Assembly (NCBI GenBank): GCA_900128395.1 | Contig: LT649345.1 | Location: forward strand, 1-35,047 | Length of the DNA: 35,047 nt | Direction: 5' to 3' | Source: Stramenopiles sp. TOSAG23-2 | Lineage: Eukaryota > Sar | Part shown: positions 1 to 8,029 of the stretch, piece by piece | How the letters are laid out: each line of letters begins with the position of its first letter | How positions within the stretch are numbered: position 1 is the stretch's first letter | The notes under the pieces: generated by a model | What the model was told of the DNA's origin: nothing | The model's input: the letters and a program-made list of their open reading frames with translations, nothing else | Database searches by the model: none | Translations under genes and position numbers: made by a program

Positions 1-290
1 TATATGAAAATTCTCAAGTCCAGAATTAGAACATGGAGATACACATAGACATTGTACCGATATACATGTAAAAATACATTTATATGTATGAAAATTGGTG
101 TAAATGTTTAGTTTAGATATAGTTATTGAAGATATATATAATAGATTATATCGTATCTAACATATTTATAGGTTTATACTCTTTTTTCGTAACTGGTGGA
201 CGTAAAAAGTCCAAAATCAGGACATTTTAGCATATATCAGAATACCAGATAGTGCCATAATATATATGATAATATATATATATATTGATA

Positions 291-474
291 TATAAAATGT
301 TCTCTTATGCATACTCATACACGATATATTATTACATTATATATCATCATGGGAGTTCTCAATTCGTGAGCTATCGGTTTTTGTATTTGTTTTTGATTGA
401 ACCGATGTGTGACGAATAGCATAATATATATCAATAGAAATTTATATAATATATGAGTAAGAGAACATTTTATA
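291..474. repeat. MITE-like nested inverted repeat
   Basis: A perfect 17-bp inverted pair, TATAAAATGTTCTCTTA (291-307) and its complement (458-474), encloses about 150 bp. Inside lies a second nested pair, ATTCGT...ACGAAT around ATCGGTT...AACCGAT. There is no coding capacity. Nested terminal inverted repeats without a gene suggest a miniature non-autonomous transposon or a foldback. Its end motif TTCTCTTA also occurs in the repeat blocks near 11.62, 11.69, 17.71 and 17.79 kb. No clear target-site duplication can be read in the TA-rich flanks. Confidence 0.45.
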
Positions 475-578
475 TATAAATATCATATTATGATATTTTT
501 AATTGTCAAAGTATCAAAAACAATATTTTTACTATGATATGATATTTACTACGAAGCTTCGTATAATTTATCATTCAT

Positions 579-755
579 ACGCATAATTTATTTTTTAATT
601 TAGTCACATAATAATTCCTACTCTTCAAAAAAGAATACAATAACTGAAGACAATAATATCTATCTCACACTAGGGTGTAGATATTCTCATAAAAGAGAAT
701 ACCAATGAAGGTAAATAAATGATATCAACTTGCAGTTGATGAAAAACCGACATCA
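579..755. repeat. Dispersed repeat A, copy 1
   Basis: This segment runs from ACGCATAATTTA to GACATCA and is recognisably the same as 11729-11901. It contains short perfect hairpins: TATTCTC/GAGAATA and ATCAACT/AGTTGAT, plus an imperfect one around CACAC...GGTGT. The second copy keeps the order of motifs but has eroded stems. It encodes no protein I recognise. It may be the end of a larger mobile element. Confidence 0.6.
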
Positions 756-863
756 CAGGAAGGCGGAGAATAAATTGTACCGGGGTATAACTCATTATAC
801 GACTCGCCAAATGCACATTTTAAAGCAACATTATAAAATATATATATATATATCATGACACAC

Positions 864-2105
864 TCATTCTAATCGCCAGTTCAATTGCGAGCTCATAGTA
901 TGAAAAACATCCCCAGTAACAGCAATTTGTAGAATATACATTGGCCAATACGGTGATGAAAATGCTAAAAGACATAATGTGCATACCAACAAACCTTGAA
1001 TACACATCAATATTAAATATGTGTATTGATGGTCTACAAAACACATATGTAAAATATATATTGGCATACTACCTGGAATTGCCAATACATTGTCATAATA
1101 CGTAATATACTCCACATCTTTCTCGAATTTTGTATACGTGATACAATCAGTTTTCGTATACAATTTAGTTGAATCCCAACATTTTGCTTTTACACCCACT
1201 AGTGTTTTTTCTTCTGTTGGTGGTACCCAACCATCTGGTTTTTTAATCCAACAACCTTGTAATTTTAAAATATCACATAATTTTTTCTGATGCAATACTA
1301 TTAAAGTTGATATATAGAAATTGGTACAATTTACTATAAACACGAACAGCATTAGAAAGACTATCTTGCCAGGATAATATAAGATTGGTGATGATACAAA
1401 CAATACAGGCACAATGTTTGTTATGTATGCAACTTCCACGATATTGAAAACTAACTCTTCCATTGCCATGGTAACCCATATATATTCATGTCGTTTTCCA
1501 GTTTCCAACGTACTACGTTTATTTTTCTTATTTCGTTTTGTAATATATTTCCTTCGTTTTTCATTCATATAATAACGTGGTAAAATTACTGGTAACACGT
1601 AAATAACGGACCAAACACTGTACCACATAGCCCCTAATACGAATATCAATGCTACGGCATAAGAGCTGTTTTTTTCCAATTTATCAACTTTCGATAATTT
1701 ACCAGTACGTAAAGCAAATCGCCATACCAAGGCAAGAATACATATAAATAACATTAAAAAATTATACGTATTATAATTAAAACGATAAATGATAACATGC
1801 AATAAAAACATTTGAAATATTGAAAATATCAAAAGTCTCTCTTCACCACCTTTAGTCAGACTTACATTTGCACCATATGGTAAATCATAATATAAACCTG
1901 TCAGTTTGTCCACTCGTTCCTGTGCTTCTTTCGTTAGTGGTAAGTGATTATTATATTTATTATTGTTCTTGTTTGTAGAAGTTGTTGAAGTTAAATTACT
2001 ATCCTTACTATCAGCTCTGTTTCGACTATTTCTACTACTACTATCACTTCCACTACGCTGCTTCCCATGTGTAATTTTTTTATTGGTATTGTTTTTTTTA
2101 CCCAT
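864..2105 (-). CDS. Unknown multi-pass membrane protein (413 aa)
   Basis: I do not recognise the family. The start is set at the ATG at 2105 (MGKKNN); the frame is open for 12 more codons upstream, but only a TTG lies there. Residues 1-60 are hydrophilic and Ser/Asn/Lys-rich. About seven hydrophobic segments follow, near 91-107, 114-132, 149-175, 219-240, 246-271, 346-358 and 362-384. A basic loop lies at about 181-207. A soluble stretch (about 275-340) contains Cys277, Cys285, Cys309 and Cys321 and a WIKKPDGWVPP motif. Seven segments could suggest a receptor or transporter, but no diagnostic motif is visible. It is divergent from the Snf7 gene, sharing an 814-bp promoter region. The coding call is firm; the function is unknown. 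Confidence 0.75.
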   Translation of the reverse strand: MGKKNNTNKKITHGKQRSGSDSSSRNSRNRADSKDSNLTSTTSTNKNNNKYNNHLPLTKEAQERVDKLTGLYYDLPYGANVSLTKGGEERLLIFSIFQMFLLHVIIYRFNYNTYNFLMLFICILALVWRFALRTGKLSKVDKLEKNSSYAVALIFVLGAMWYSVWSVIYVLPVILPRYYMNEKRRKYITKRNKKNKRSTLETGKRHEYIWVTMAMEELVFNIVEVAYITNIVPVLFVSSPILYYPGKIVFLMLFVFIVNCTNFYISTLIVLHQKKLCDILKLQGCWIKKPDGWVPPTEEKTLVGVKAKCWDSTKLYTKTDCITYTKFEKDVEYITYYDNVLAIPGSMPIYILHMCFVDHQYTYLILMCIQGLLVCTLCLLAFSSPYWPMYILQIAVTGDVFHTMSSQLNWRLE

Positions 2106-2919
2106 GATCGTTGTATAATTTGTGCTCTTATATAATAACAAAATGATGATATTGGTGTTTTCATATCTGTTGTTTTAACAAACAGTTAAATTATATTTAT
2201 TTTTAATCTACAGGACTATTACTTCTCTTCGAAAAAAAAAGAAAGTAATAGTCTTCATTCAAAATTTTTTTCCATCCAGCCATCTCCTCGTCTCCTCGTC
2301 CTCGACAAATTTTAAATAATTAAAGGGTCTATCAAAATTTTGATGCATTCGAGATGCTGTGTCTATGTAGTTGAAGACTATTGATACAGCATTAGAATAA
2401 TGCTATTCCTATTGTCCTTAAACTGCGCCTACACGCAGTTTAAATATTTCCTACGATAGATACTCGATTCTTTTCGTTCTTCCCTGCTACGCGTCTCGTT
2501 CAGAGTACAGCCCATACTGTACCTTAAATTATGGCGCACAAAGGTGCCAAATAGAAATTCCAGATTGAGCAGTCGTCTGAGTATTTTTCCGTAGTCTTAT
2601 GAATTAGAATTTATTACGTCCTATTAATTGGATTTTTAGTAGTAGATATAGTATAGAGGAGTACGAGGAGGAATATTATTATTAATATTTTAATAATAAA
2701 ATTAATATATTATATTTCTTGATAACTATTAGATATATTTTAGTAGAATTCCATGAATGAGTAACAAGAATATATTGATACTGTATATTTACATTTCTAT
2801 TGTTGTGTGTGTGTGTGTGTGTATGAACCATACGAATAAAAATACTATACAACAATTATTAATATATATATATTATTCAATCAAATATACTGATAACTAA
2901 TAAAAATCCCCATAATATA
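2106..2919. promoter_or_regulatory. Divergent promoter region rich in perfect hairpins
   Basis: This spacer separates the minus-strand membrane-protein gene from the plus-strand Snf7 gene, so both promoters must lie here. It contains a run of perfect inverted repeats: 2214-2224 with 2243-2253 (11 bp), palindrome ATCAAAATTTTGAT (2331-2344), 2388-2394 with 2398-2404, 2418-2427 with 2434-2443 (10 bp, loop CCTACA) and 2505-2510 with 2517-2522. A (GT)9 microsatellite lies at 2805-2822. I see no convincing TATA box because the whole region is TA-rich. Confidence 0.5.
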
Positions 2920-3579
2920 ATGGGCCAAAAAGATAGTAAAATGGAAGAAGATGTAGGTAATGACCCTGTCAAAGCTGTTCATACACTCAAGAAAACAAGT
3001 GATATGCTTGAAAAAAAAATAAACCATGTTGAAGGAAAAATACTACAATTAAAGAAAAATGCCATCGAAGCGAAGAAAAAAGGTGATAAACGGAAAGCTA
3101 TAAATTTTATGAAGAAAATGAAATTAATTGAGAAGCAAAGTGATAATCTTTACAAGCAAAAAACAACAATTGAAACTCAAATTATAACTATGGAAACTGC
3201 AATAGGCAATGTTGAAGTTGTTGAGGCATTGAACGTTGCACGTACGGCAATGGCACATATGATGCAAAAATATGATATCGATAAAATCGATGAAATAATG
3301 GGTGAACTAGACGAGATGCGGGCTGATATGGATGAAATTGGTGAGCTGTTAGGTCAAAATAATATGGATTTTGATGAGGATGAATTAGAGCAAGAATTAA
3401 ATGAAATTGAAGAACAGGAAAAACAAGGATTATTGATGGCACAAGCACCAAACTTACCAAAGTTACCAGCAGGTTTGTTAAAACCACAAAATTCTGATGA
3501 AGAATTAGCGGCATTGATGAATGAAGATAAGGCAAAAGACGAAGAAGAAGATAAATTATTAGCAGAATTGATGGCGTAA
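2920..3579 (+). CDS. CHMP4: ESCRT-III subunit Snf7/CHMP4 (VPS32)
   Basis: This is the main filament-forming subunit of ESCRT-III, which drives membrane scission at endosomes, in cytokinesis and in envelope repair. At 219 aa it matches the family length. A basic, helical N-terminal half (about 15-118) is followed by a DIDKIDEIMGELDE segment (119-132) and an acidic C-terminal half, the usual charge split of Snf7 proteins. PNLPKLPAG (177-185) resembles the MIM2 motif bound by the VPS4 MIT domain. The last residues (EEEDKLLAELMA) align with the ALIX-binding helix at the CHMP4 C-terminus, which favours CHMP4 over CHMP6/VPS20. Oddly, the N-terminus MGQKDS fits the N-myristoylation pattern G-x-x-x-S, better known in CHMP6. 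It converges on the SDR gene. Confidence 0.92.
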   Translation: MGQKDSKMEEDVGNDPVKAVHTLKKTSDMLEKKINHVEGKILQLKKNAIEAKKKGDKRKAINFMKKMKLIEKQSDNLYKQKTTIETQIITMETAIGNVEVVEALNVARTAMAHMMQKYDIDKIDEIMGELDEMRADMDEIGELLGQNNMDFDEDELEQELNEIEEQEKQGLLMAQAPNLPKLPAGLLKPQNSDEELAALMNEDKAKDEEEDKLLAELMA

Positions 3580-3933
3580 ACTGATCAAGCGGTTGTATGT
3601 GGTGATTGGTATTCGTATATATAGTATTATGTATCATACATTATATATCATGTACATGATATATTATATTTTGATTATATATGAATGATGGATATTTAAA
3701 TTTACGCATAATTTTATTGTGTCTTAAATTTTCATATAAAAATTTTAATTATTTTTAAAATATAAATAAATATCATACACTGATACGAGTATATATATGA
3801 TTATGATATTTTAATATTTTTATGAATACGTAAATTATATATATTGTATGTAAAATTTTACGTACATGACACATGATATCTCTCACACCTCTGTGGGACT
3901 AAGACGTCTTTTCTTTCTCTCTTTTTTTTTTTT
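3580..3933. other. Convergent 3' intergenic region
   Basis: This lies between the ends of the Snf7 and SDR genes. It is TA-rich with poly-T near 3910-3935 and one TACGAG hexamer at 3784-3789. There is no gene. Both transcripts must terminate here, so overlapping 3' UTRs are likely. Confidence 0.6.
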
Positions 3934-5079
3934 TTACAATCTTGAATATGAGCCACCATCGACAGACATCGTTTGTCCGGTATACCATGCAGCATCATCA
4001 CTCATCATAAATGCAACACTTCCAGCTATATCATCAGGTTCTCCAATTCTTCCTAACCATATAGACTTTGCATTTTTTTCTTCGTTATTTACACCATCCT
4101 TATCTACCCATAAATCTGTCGCAAATCGAGTTCGTACTGGACCTGGTGCAATTGCATTTACTCGTATACCATGTTGACCTAATTCTTTTGCTAATAATAT
4201 TGTCATACCTAATAAAGCAGTTTCACTTACATAAAACACACCAGCTGTACTTGATGGTGAATACGCGCCGGTGCCATTTGTCATGACAATTGAGGAACCT
4301 GAAGGCATAATTGGCAAGAATTCTTTAATTTGCAACCAACGTGATAAAATATTTGTTTCTATTACTTTGTTAAATTGCTCCAATGATGAATCCATTAACG
4401 TCCCACCACCAGCAGTTGCACCTTGATTTAAAAATAAGGAATCAACACGTTTAAATTCTTTTTTCACGTAATTAAGCAATGCTTTTCTTTCATCCTCCTG
4501 ATTAACATTGCATGGAAATCCACTTGCATTTAATCCTTCAAATTGTAATTGTTGTACAGCTGTATCTACTTGCGATTTTTTCCTTGACACAATGATCACG
4601 TGAGCTCCTTCCTGTGCCAATCGTCTTGCTACGGCATAGCCAATACCTATCGAACAAGCAACACATAGTGCTATTTTATCAGTTAATCGCTTCGTCACTT
4701 TTGCCATATTATCGCTTTTTTCAGTAGATTTTCTGGATATCAAATTACCAAATCTATCTTTTTCTTGCAAAGTATTTGCAGCTGCATCTGGATCCACTTC
4801 ACCCCAAACATCCCTGAATGGATCTGGTTTTTTTGGCGGCGGATTTGATGGTCTTGGAGGTGGTTTATTCCTATTTTCGCGTCTTCCACCAGGTCTTCCA
4901 TTTGGACCACGCCTTCCACCACCACCACCTCCCATTGGATTATTATTATTACTATATCTATCATCACCATATTCATCATACTCATCGTATTCATTATCAT
5001 ACCTACCACCACCTGGAGGACCTCTCCTCCCTCTGCCTCTACCACCTCTGCCTCTTCCACCACCACCGCCACGCCTCAT
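3934..5079 (-). CDS. RGG-box DHRS4-like SDR with PTS1 tail, probable pseudoenzyme
   Basis: Residues 1-70 are an Arg/Gly-rich low-complexity region (repeated RGG/RGRG, then NEYDEYDEYGDD, then another G/R run) typical of RNA-binding RGG boxes. Residues 133-381 are a short-chain dehydrogenase/reductase most like peroxisomal DHRS4, including SRKKSQVDTAVQQLQ and the C-terminal Ser-Arg-Leu, a PTS1 peroxisomal signal. The nucleotide-binding motif is partly kept (GIG at 145-147), but the usual leading T is Val140. By alignment the catalytic Ser, Tyr and Lys are Gly269, Phe282 and Glu286; Asn243 is kept. Oxidoreductase activity is therefore unlikely unless residues have shifted. The frame is uninterrupted and the domain is otherwise well conserved, so it does not look like a decayed gene. 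The ATG at 5079 begins the RGG region directly. Confidence 0.88.
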   Translation of the reverse strand: MRRGGGGGRGRGGRGRGRRGPPGGGRYDNEYDEYDEYGDDRYSNNNNPMGGGGGGRRGPNGRPGGRRENRNKPPPRPSNPPPKKPDPFRDVWGEVDPDAAANTLQEKDRFGNLISRKSTEKSDNMAKVTKRLTDKIALCVACSIGIGYAVARRLAQEGAHVIIVSRKKSQVDTAVQQLQFEGLNASGFPCNVNQEDERKALLNYVKKEFKRVDSLFLNQGATAGGGTLMDSSLEQFNKVIETNILSRWLQIKEFLPIMPSGSSIVMTNGTGAYSPSSTAGVFYVSETALLGMTILLAKELGQHGIRVNAIAPGPVRTRFATDLWVDKDGVNNEEKNAKSIWLGRIGEPDDIAGSVAFMMSDDAAWYTGQTMSVDGGSYSRL

Positions 5080-5809
5080 TACCTCTGTTGTGTTTTTTGT
5101 TGTGTGAGTATAATCCTCACCCAGGTATATAGTACATATATTTATTGGATTGATTCTTATAACTCCAATAACTATATCTATACGGACGTATTAATTTATA
5201 TCTTTTTCAATATAGTTTTCAATAATATAAAGAGGAGGTATTATTTGTTTTTAAAAGTAACAGAGGGATATACAAGAGTAAGGCAATAAAATAATCTAAT
5301 GGGTGTAAAATTTTTGTGTATTAAAATAAAGAATATTTTTTGTGTATAAAATTTTTTTTCCTTTTTCAAAAATAATTATAGGGGTGCATGCACGGTAGGA
5401 CTGGATTATTTTACATTATTATTAATATAACATATACATTCCTGTATTGCAACTATATTATTAATGAAATTAATACATAAATATTAAACTATAGATTATC
5501 TATTACAGATGTATAATAATAATACTGCCACACACTACGTGATCTTGTACTTGTATATTAGAGCTACGTCTATTAACATACCAATAATGAAGGATCAACT
5601 TTAACTTTAACTTTGTGGCGAGTTGAAAATTTCCCATTATTATTAATAGATCAAATCCCTTAAATGAATGTCAATAATAAAATATAATAATAAAATAATA
5701 TATTATTATATTTTTCAGATAATACTTATAATATATTTATATACTACTTTATATAATGAAGATAAATTAAATACAACGTCAACAATCAATCAATGTAGAA
5801 CTTAAATAC

Positions 5810-5841
<32 letters not shown>

Positions 5842-5855
5842 TAAAAGTAATAATA
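5080..5855. promoter_or_regulatory. Divergent promoter region, SDR and HIBADH genes
   Basis: This AT-rich spacer lies upstream of both flanking genes. It ends in an (ATA/AAT)n microsatellite at about 5813-5840, just before the HIBADH start. No gene, tRNA or long inverted repeat was seen. Confidence 0.5.
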
Positions 5856-6860
5856 ATGATTCATACAACTACCTCAATAATGTTATTGAAGAAATTATCT
5901 TCCATGACGTCAAAAAATAATTTATTGCGAATATCAAAATCTTCAGCATCTTCTTTCTCAACCAATAAAGTTGGATTTATCGGTTTAGGAAATATGGGAG
6001 GGCATATGGCAAATAATTTGCTAAAAGCAGGACATGAAGTTGTCGTTTTTGATGTTGCTGCTCCAGCTGTAGAGCATGCTACTAATGCAGGAGCAACTTC
6101 TGCTTCAACCCCTCGTGAAGTTGCAGAGCAAGCTTCTACAATTATAACTATGTTACCATCAAATCCACATGTAGTTTCTGTTTATACAGATTCAGAAACG
6201 GGTATCTTAGCTTCGGTGCAAAAAGATACTTTATTGATTGATAGCAGCACTATAGATCCAAATGTTTCTCGACAAGTTGCTGCAGAAGCAGAGAAAGCTG
6301 GTGCTATTATGGTTGATGCACCTGTGTCTGGAGGTGTTGGTGGAGCAGAAGCAGGTACATTAACTTTCATGGTTGGTGGAACTGATGACGCTTTCAATCG
6401 CTCAAAAGTTGTTCTGGAGGTTATGGGAGCTAATATTGTGCATTGTGGTGGTGTTGGTACAGGGGAAGTTGCTAAACTTTGTAATAATCTTGTATTAGGA
6501 ATTTCAATGGCAGGTGTATGTGAAGCTATGAATTTAGGATTAAAAATGGGTATTGATAAGAAGAAATTAGCAGATATTATGAATACATCAACTGCACGTT
6601 GTTGGAGTAGCGATACTTACAATCCATGCCCAGGTGTAATGGAAGGTGTACCAGCAAGTAGAGGTTATGAAGGTGGTTTTGGTAGTGCATTAATGCAAAA
6701 AGATCTTGGTCTTGTCATGGATGCGGGGAAAACGATGGGAACACCGTTGCCAATGGGTGCATCTGCACATCAATTGTATTCATTCATGTCAGCTCATGGT
6801 GCAGGGCAAAAAGATTTTGGAGCACTGTTTGAATTCTTACAAGGCACACATATGAAATAA
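5856..6860 (+). CDS. HIBADH: 3-hydroxyisobutyrate dehydrogenase, mitochondrial
   Basis: Oxidises 3-hydroxyisobutyrate to methylmalonate semialdehyde with NAD+ (EC 1.1.1.31) in valine catabolism. At 334 aa it is the length of animal HIBADH. Residues 1-37 are Ser/Thr/Lys/Arg-rich with almost no acids, a likely mitochondrial presequence. The Rossmann motif is GLGNMG (43-48). The substrate loop DAPVSGGVGGAEAGTLTFMV spans 154-173. Lys207 in GTGEVAKLCNN is the family's catalytic lysine. A C-terminal helical domain carries the MQKDLGLV motif (280-287). Later ATGs at codons 9 and 17 would still leave a basic presequence. All key residues are present. Close relatives such as glyoxylate/succinic-semialdehyde reductases share the fold, but the C-terminal signature favours HIBADH. 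Confidence 0.93.
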   Translation: MIHTTTSIMLLKKLSSMTSKNNLLRISKSSASSFSTNKVGFIGLGNMGGHMANNLLKAGHEVVVFDVAAPAVEHATNAGATSASTPREVAEQASTIITMLPSNPHVVSVYTDSETGILASVQKDTLLIDSSTIDPNVSRQVAAEAEKAGAIMVDAPVSGGVGGAEAGTLTFMVGGTDDAFNRSKVVLEVMGANIVHCGGVGTGEVAKLCNNLVLGISMAGVCEAMNLGLKMGIDKKKLADIMNTSTARCWSSDTYNPCPGVMEGVPASRGYEGGFGSALMQKDLGLVMDAGKTMGTPLPMGASAHQLYSFMSAHGAGQKDFGALFEFLQGTHMK

Positions 6861-7567
6861 AAGTTAATAAAATGAATTCGTGAAAAAAACAGGTGGGAGT
6901 AGGTGTGTACGCAAGTACTCAAAACTCATTTTTATATTGAAAGAGTAATATAGACACAAACGTATACGTGGCTGTACGAAAAATGTATATAGATTGAGCT
7001 TGTCTTTTTGAAGAGTAAGAATTATCATGAGTATAAGACATCATAAAATTTATTTAAATAAGTGTGTCATGTATAATAATTAATTAAAATATGGATGTGC
7101 ATAAATTTTTCGTATACTCGTATATATATGATAAAAAAAAATATATAAATAGGATAGAAACCTCCTCGGAGTTTTGAGCATTATCATTTTACCAGCGTAT
7201 TACTGGGAAGTATAATATAAAACATTTTATTATATACGAGGAGTCGTATATGGCATTTATATATCCATACTCGTATATACGTATATAATATTTAAAAGTA
7301 TAATATACTCGTACAACTCTTACGTAGATTTTAACCATCATATTTTAAAAAAAAATAAAAAAAAATAAATTATGTGCGTCGTATAAATTCAATTTTAAAA
7401 TTATACTCCTGTTTTCTCGTAAATTATACGGTGTCGTAATTTTATTGTATTTAAATACCCAAATAATATTATCGTAAAATATATTCCACTTCTCCTCATC
7501 TCAAGATGTATACAGAGTGCACCAAAATTATTACGACGTACAAGCGCACTCTTCGTCGTCCTTCCTA
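6861..7567. other. Convergent 3' intergenic region rich in TACGAG/CTCGTA
   Basis: This lies between the ends of HIBADH and the small acidic-protein gene. There is no credible gene. Five copies of the hexamer CTCGTA or its complement occur at 7117, 7235, 7270, 7308 and 7416, the densest cluster in the window. The rest is TA-rich with A-runs near 7345-7370. Confidence 0.6.
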
Positions 7568-8029
7568 TCATCGCTCCTCCTCTTTTGTATCTTCTTTCAA
7601 TAAATCATTATTATCTTCTATGTCAGAATATAAATCCGATGATGCATCAGAAAGATCATCATCATTTACCTCTGCATTTTGCATTAATTGATTGTTATTA
7701 TCTTGAACTTGCTTATTGCACTCTATTTTGTCCATGATTTCACTTAAAATATTGCAAGAACTACGTGTAACTACTAGACTTCCTTTGTTTATATTATTAG
7801 ACACATTATTATTTACTATTGAAAAATTATCAATATCATCATTATTATTAAATCTCGAGACGAATGGAATTTCACTTGATGTTTCCAATATTGAATACGT
7901 TAAAATAGTTGAACGCTTTAACCATTTTTTATGATTTTTTTTTAATGCTTCATCAGCTCTATTCCCAAGCGTCTTAGAATTACTATTTGCATTTCCTAAT
8001 TTCCGTTTCTTTATATCTCTTCCTTCCAT
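7568..8029 (-). CDS. Small unknown acidic/Asn-rich protein (153 aa)
   Basis: I do not recognise it. The N-terminus is basic (MEGRDIKKRKLG and KKNHKKWLKR), resembling a nuclear localisation signal. The middle is Asn-rich and the C-terminal 45 residues are strongly acidic, with a repeated SDASSDLYSDIED pattern that suits casein-kinase phosphorylation. A WLKRSTILTYSIL stretch at about 36-48 is the most protein-like part. The frame stays open for five codons upstream of the ATG after a possible tatAG acceptor at 8046, so this could be the last exon of a longer gene beginning at 8352. Possibly a nuclear protein; no function is claimed. Confidence 0.55.
   Translation of the reverse strand: MEGRDIKKRKLGNANSNSKTLGNRADEALKKNHKKWLKRSTILTYSILETSSEIPFVSRFNNNDDIDNFSIVNNNVSNNINKGSLVVTRSSCNILSEIMDKIECNKQVQDNNNQLMQNAEVNDDDLSDASSDLYSDIEDNNDLLKEDTKEEER

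Larger units (their letters stand above)
1..863. other. Gene-free left margin, AT-rich, repeat-bearing
   Basis: I see no protein-like open frame. The stretch holds a nested inverted repeat (291-474), a perfect 14-bp palindrome TACGAAGCTTCGTA (550-563) and one copy of a dispersed repeat (579-755) that recurs near 11.8 kb. The rest is TA-rich simple sequence. It is the 3' side of the minus-strand membrane-protein gene that ends at 864. Confidence 0.7.

Noticed and set aside
2106-2141. Longer N-terminus for the membrane protein, and likewise for the IQ/HAD gene (to 15526) and p31comet (from 16129)
   Set aside because: These extensions begin at TTG or GTG; an ATG follows closely in each case and is the normal eukaryotic start.
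3188-3637. Antisense 149-residue frame over the Snf7 gene
   Set aside because: It is a mirror of a well-supported coding sequence, rich in Leu/His/Pro from reversed acidic codons.
5813-5840. CRISPR-like or other regular repeat array
   Set aside because: It is a plain (ATA)n microsatellite; no spaced direct repeats of CRISPR type occur anywhere in the window.
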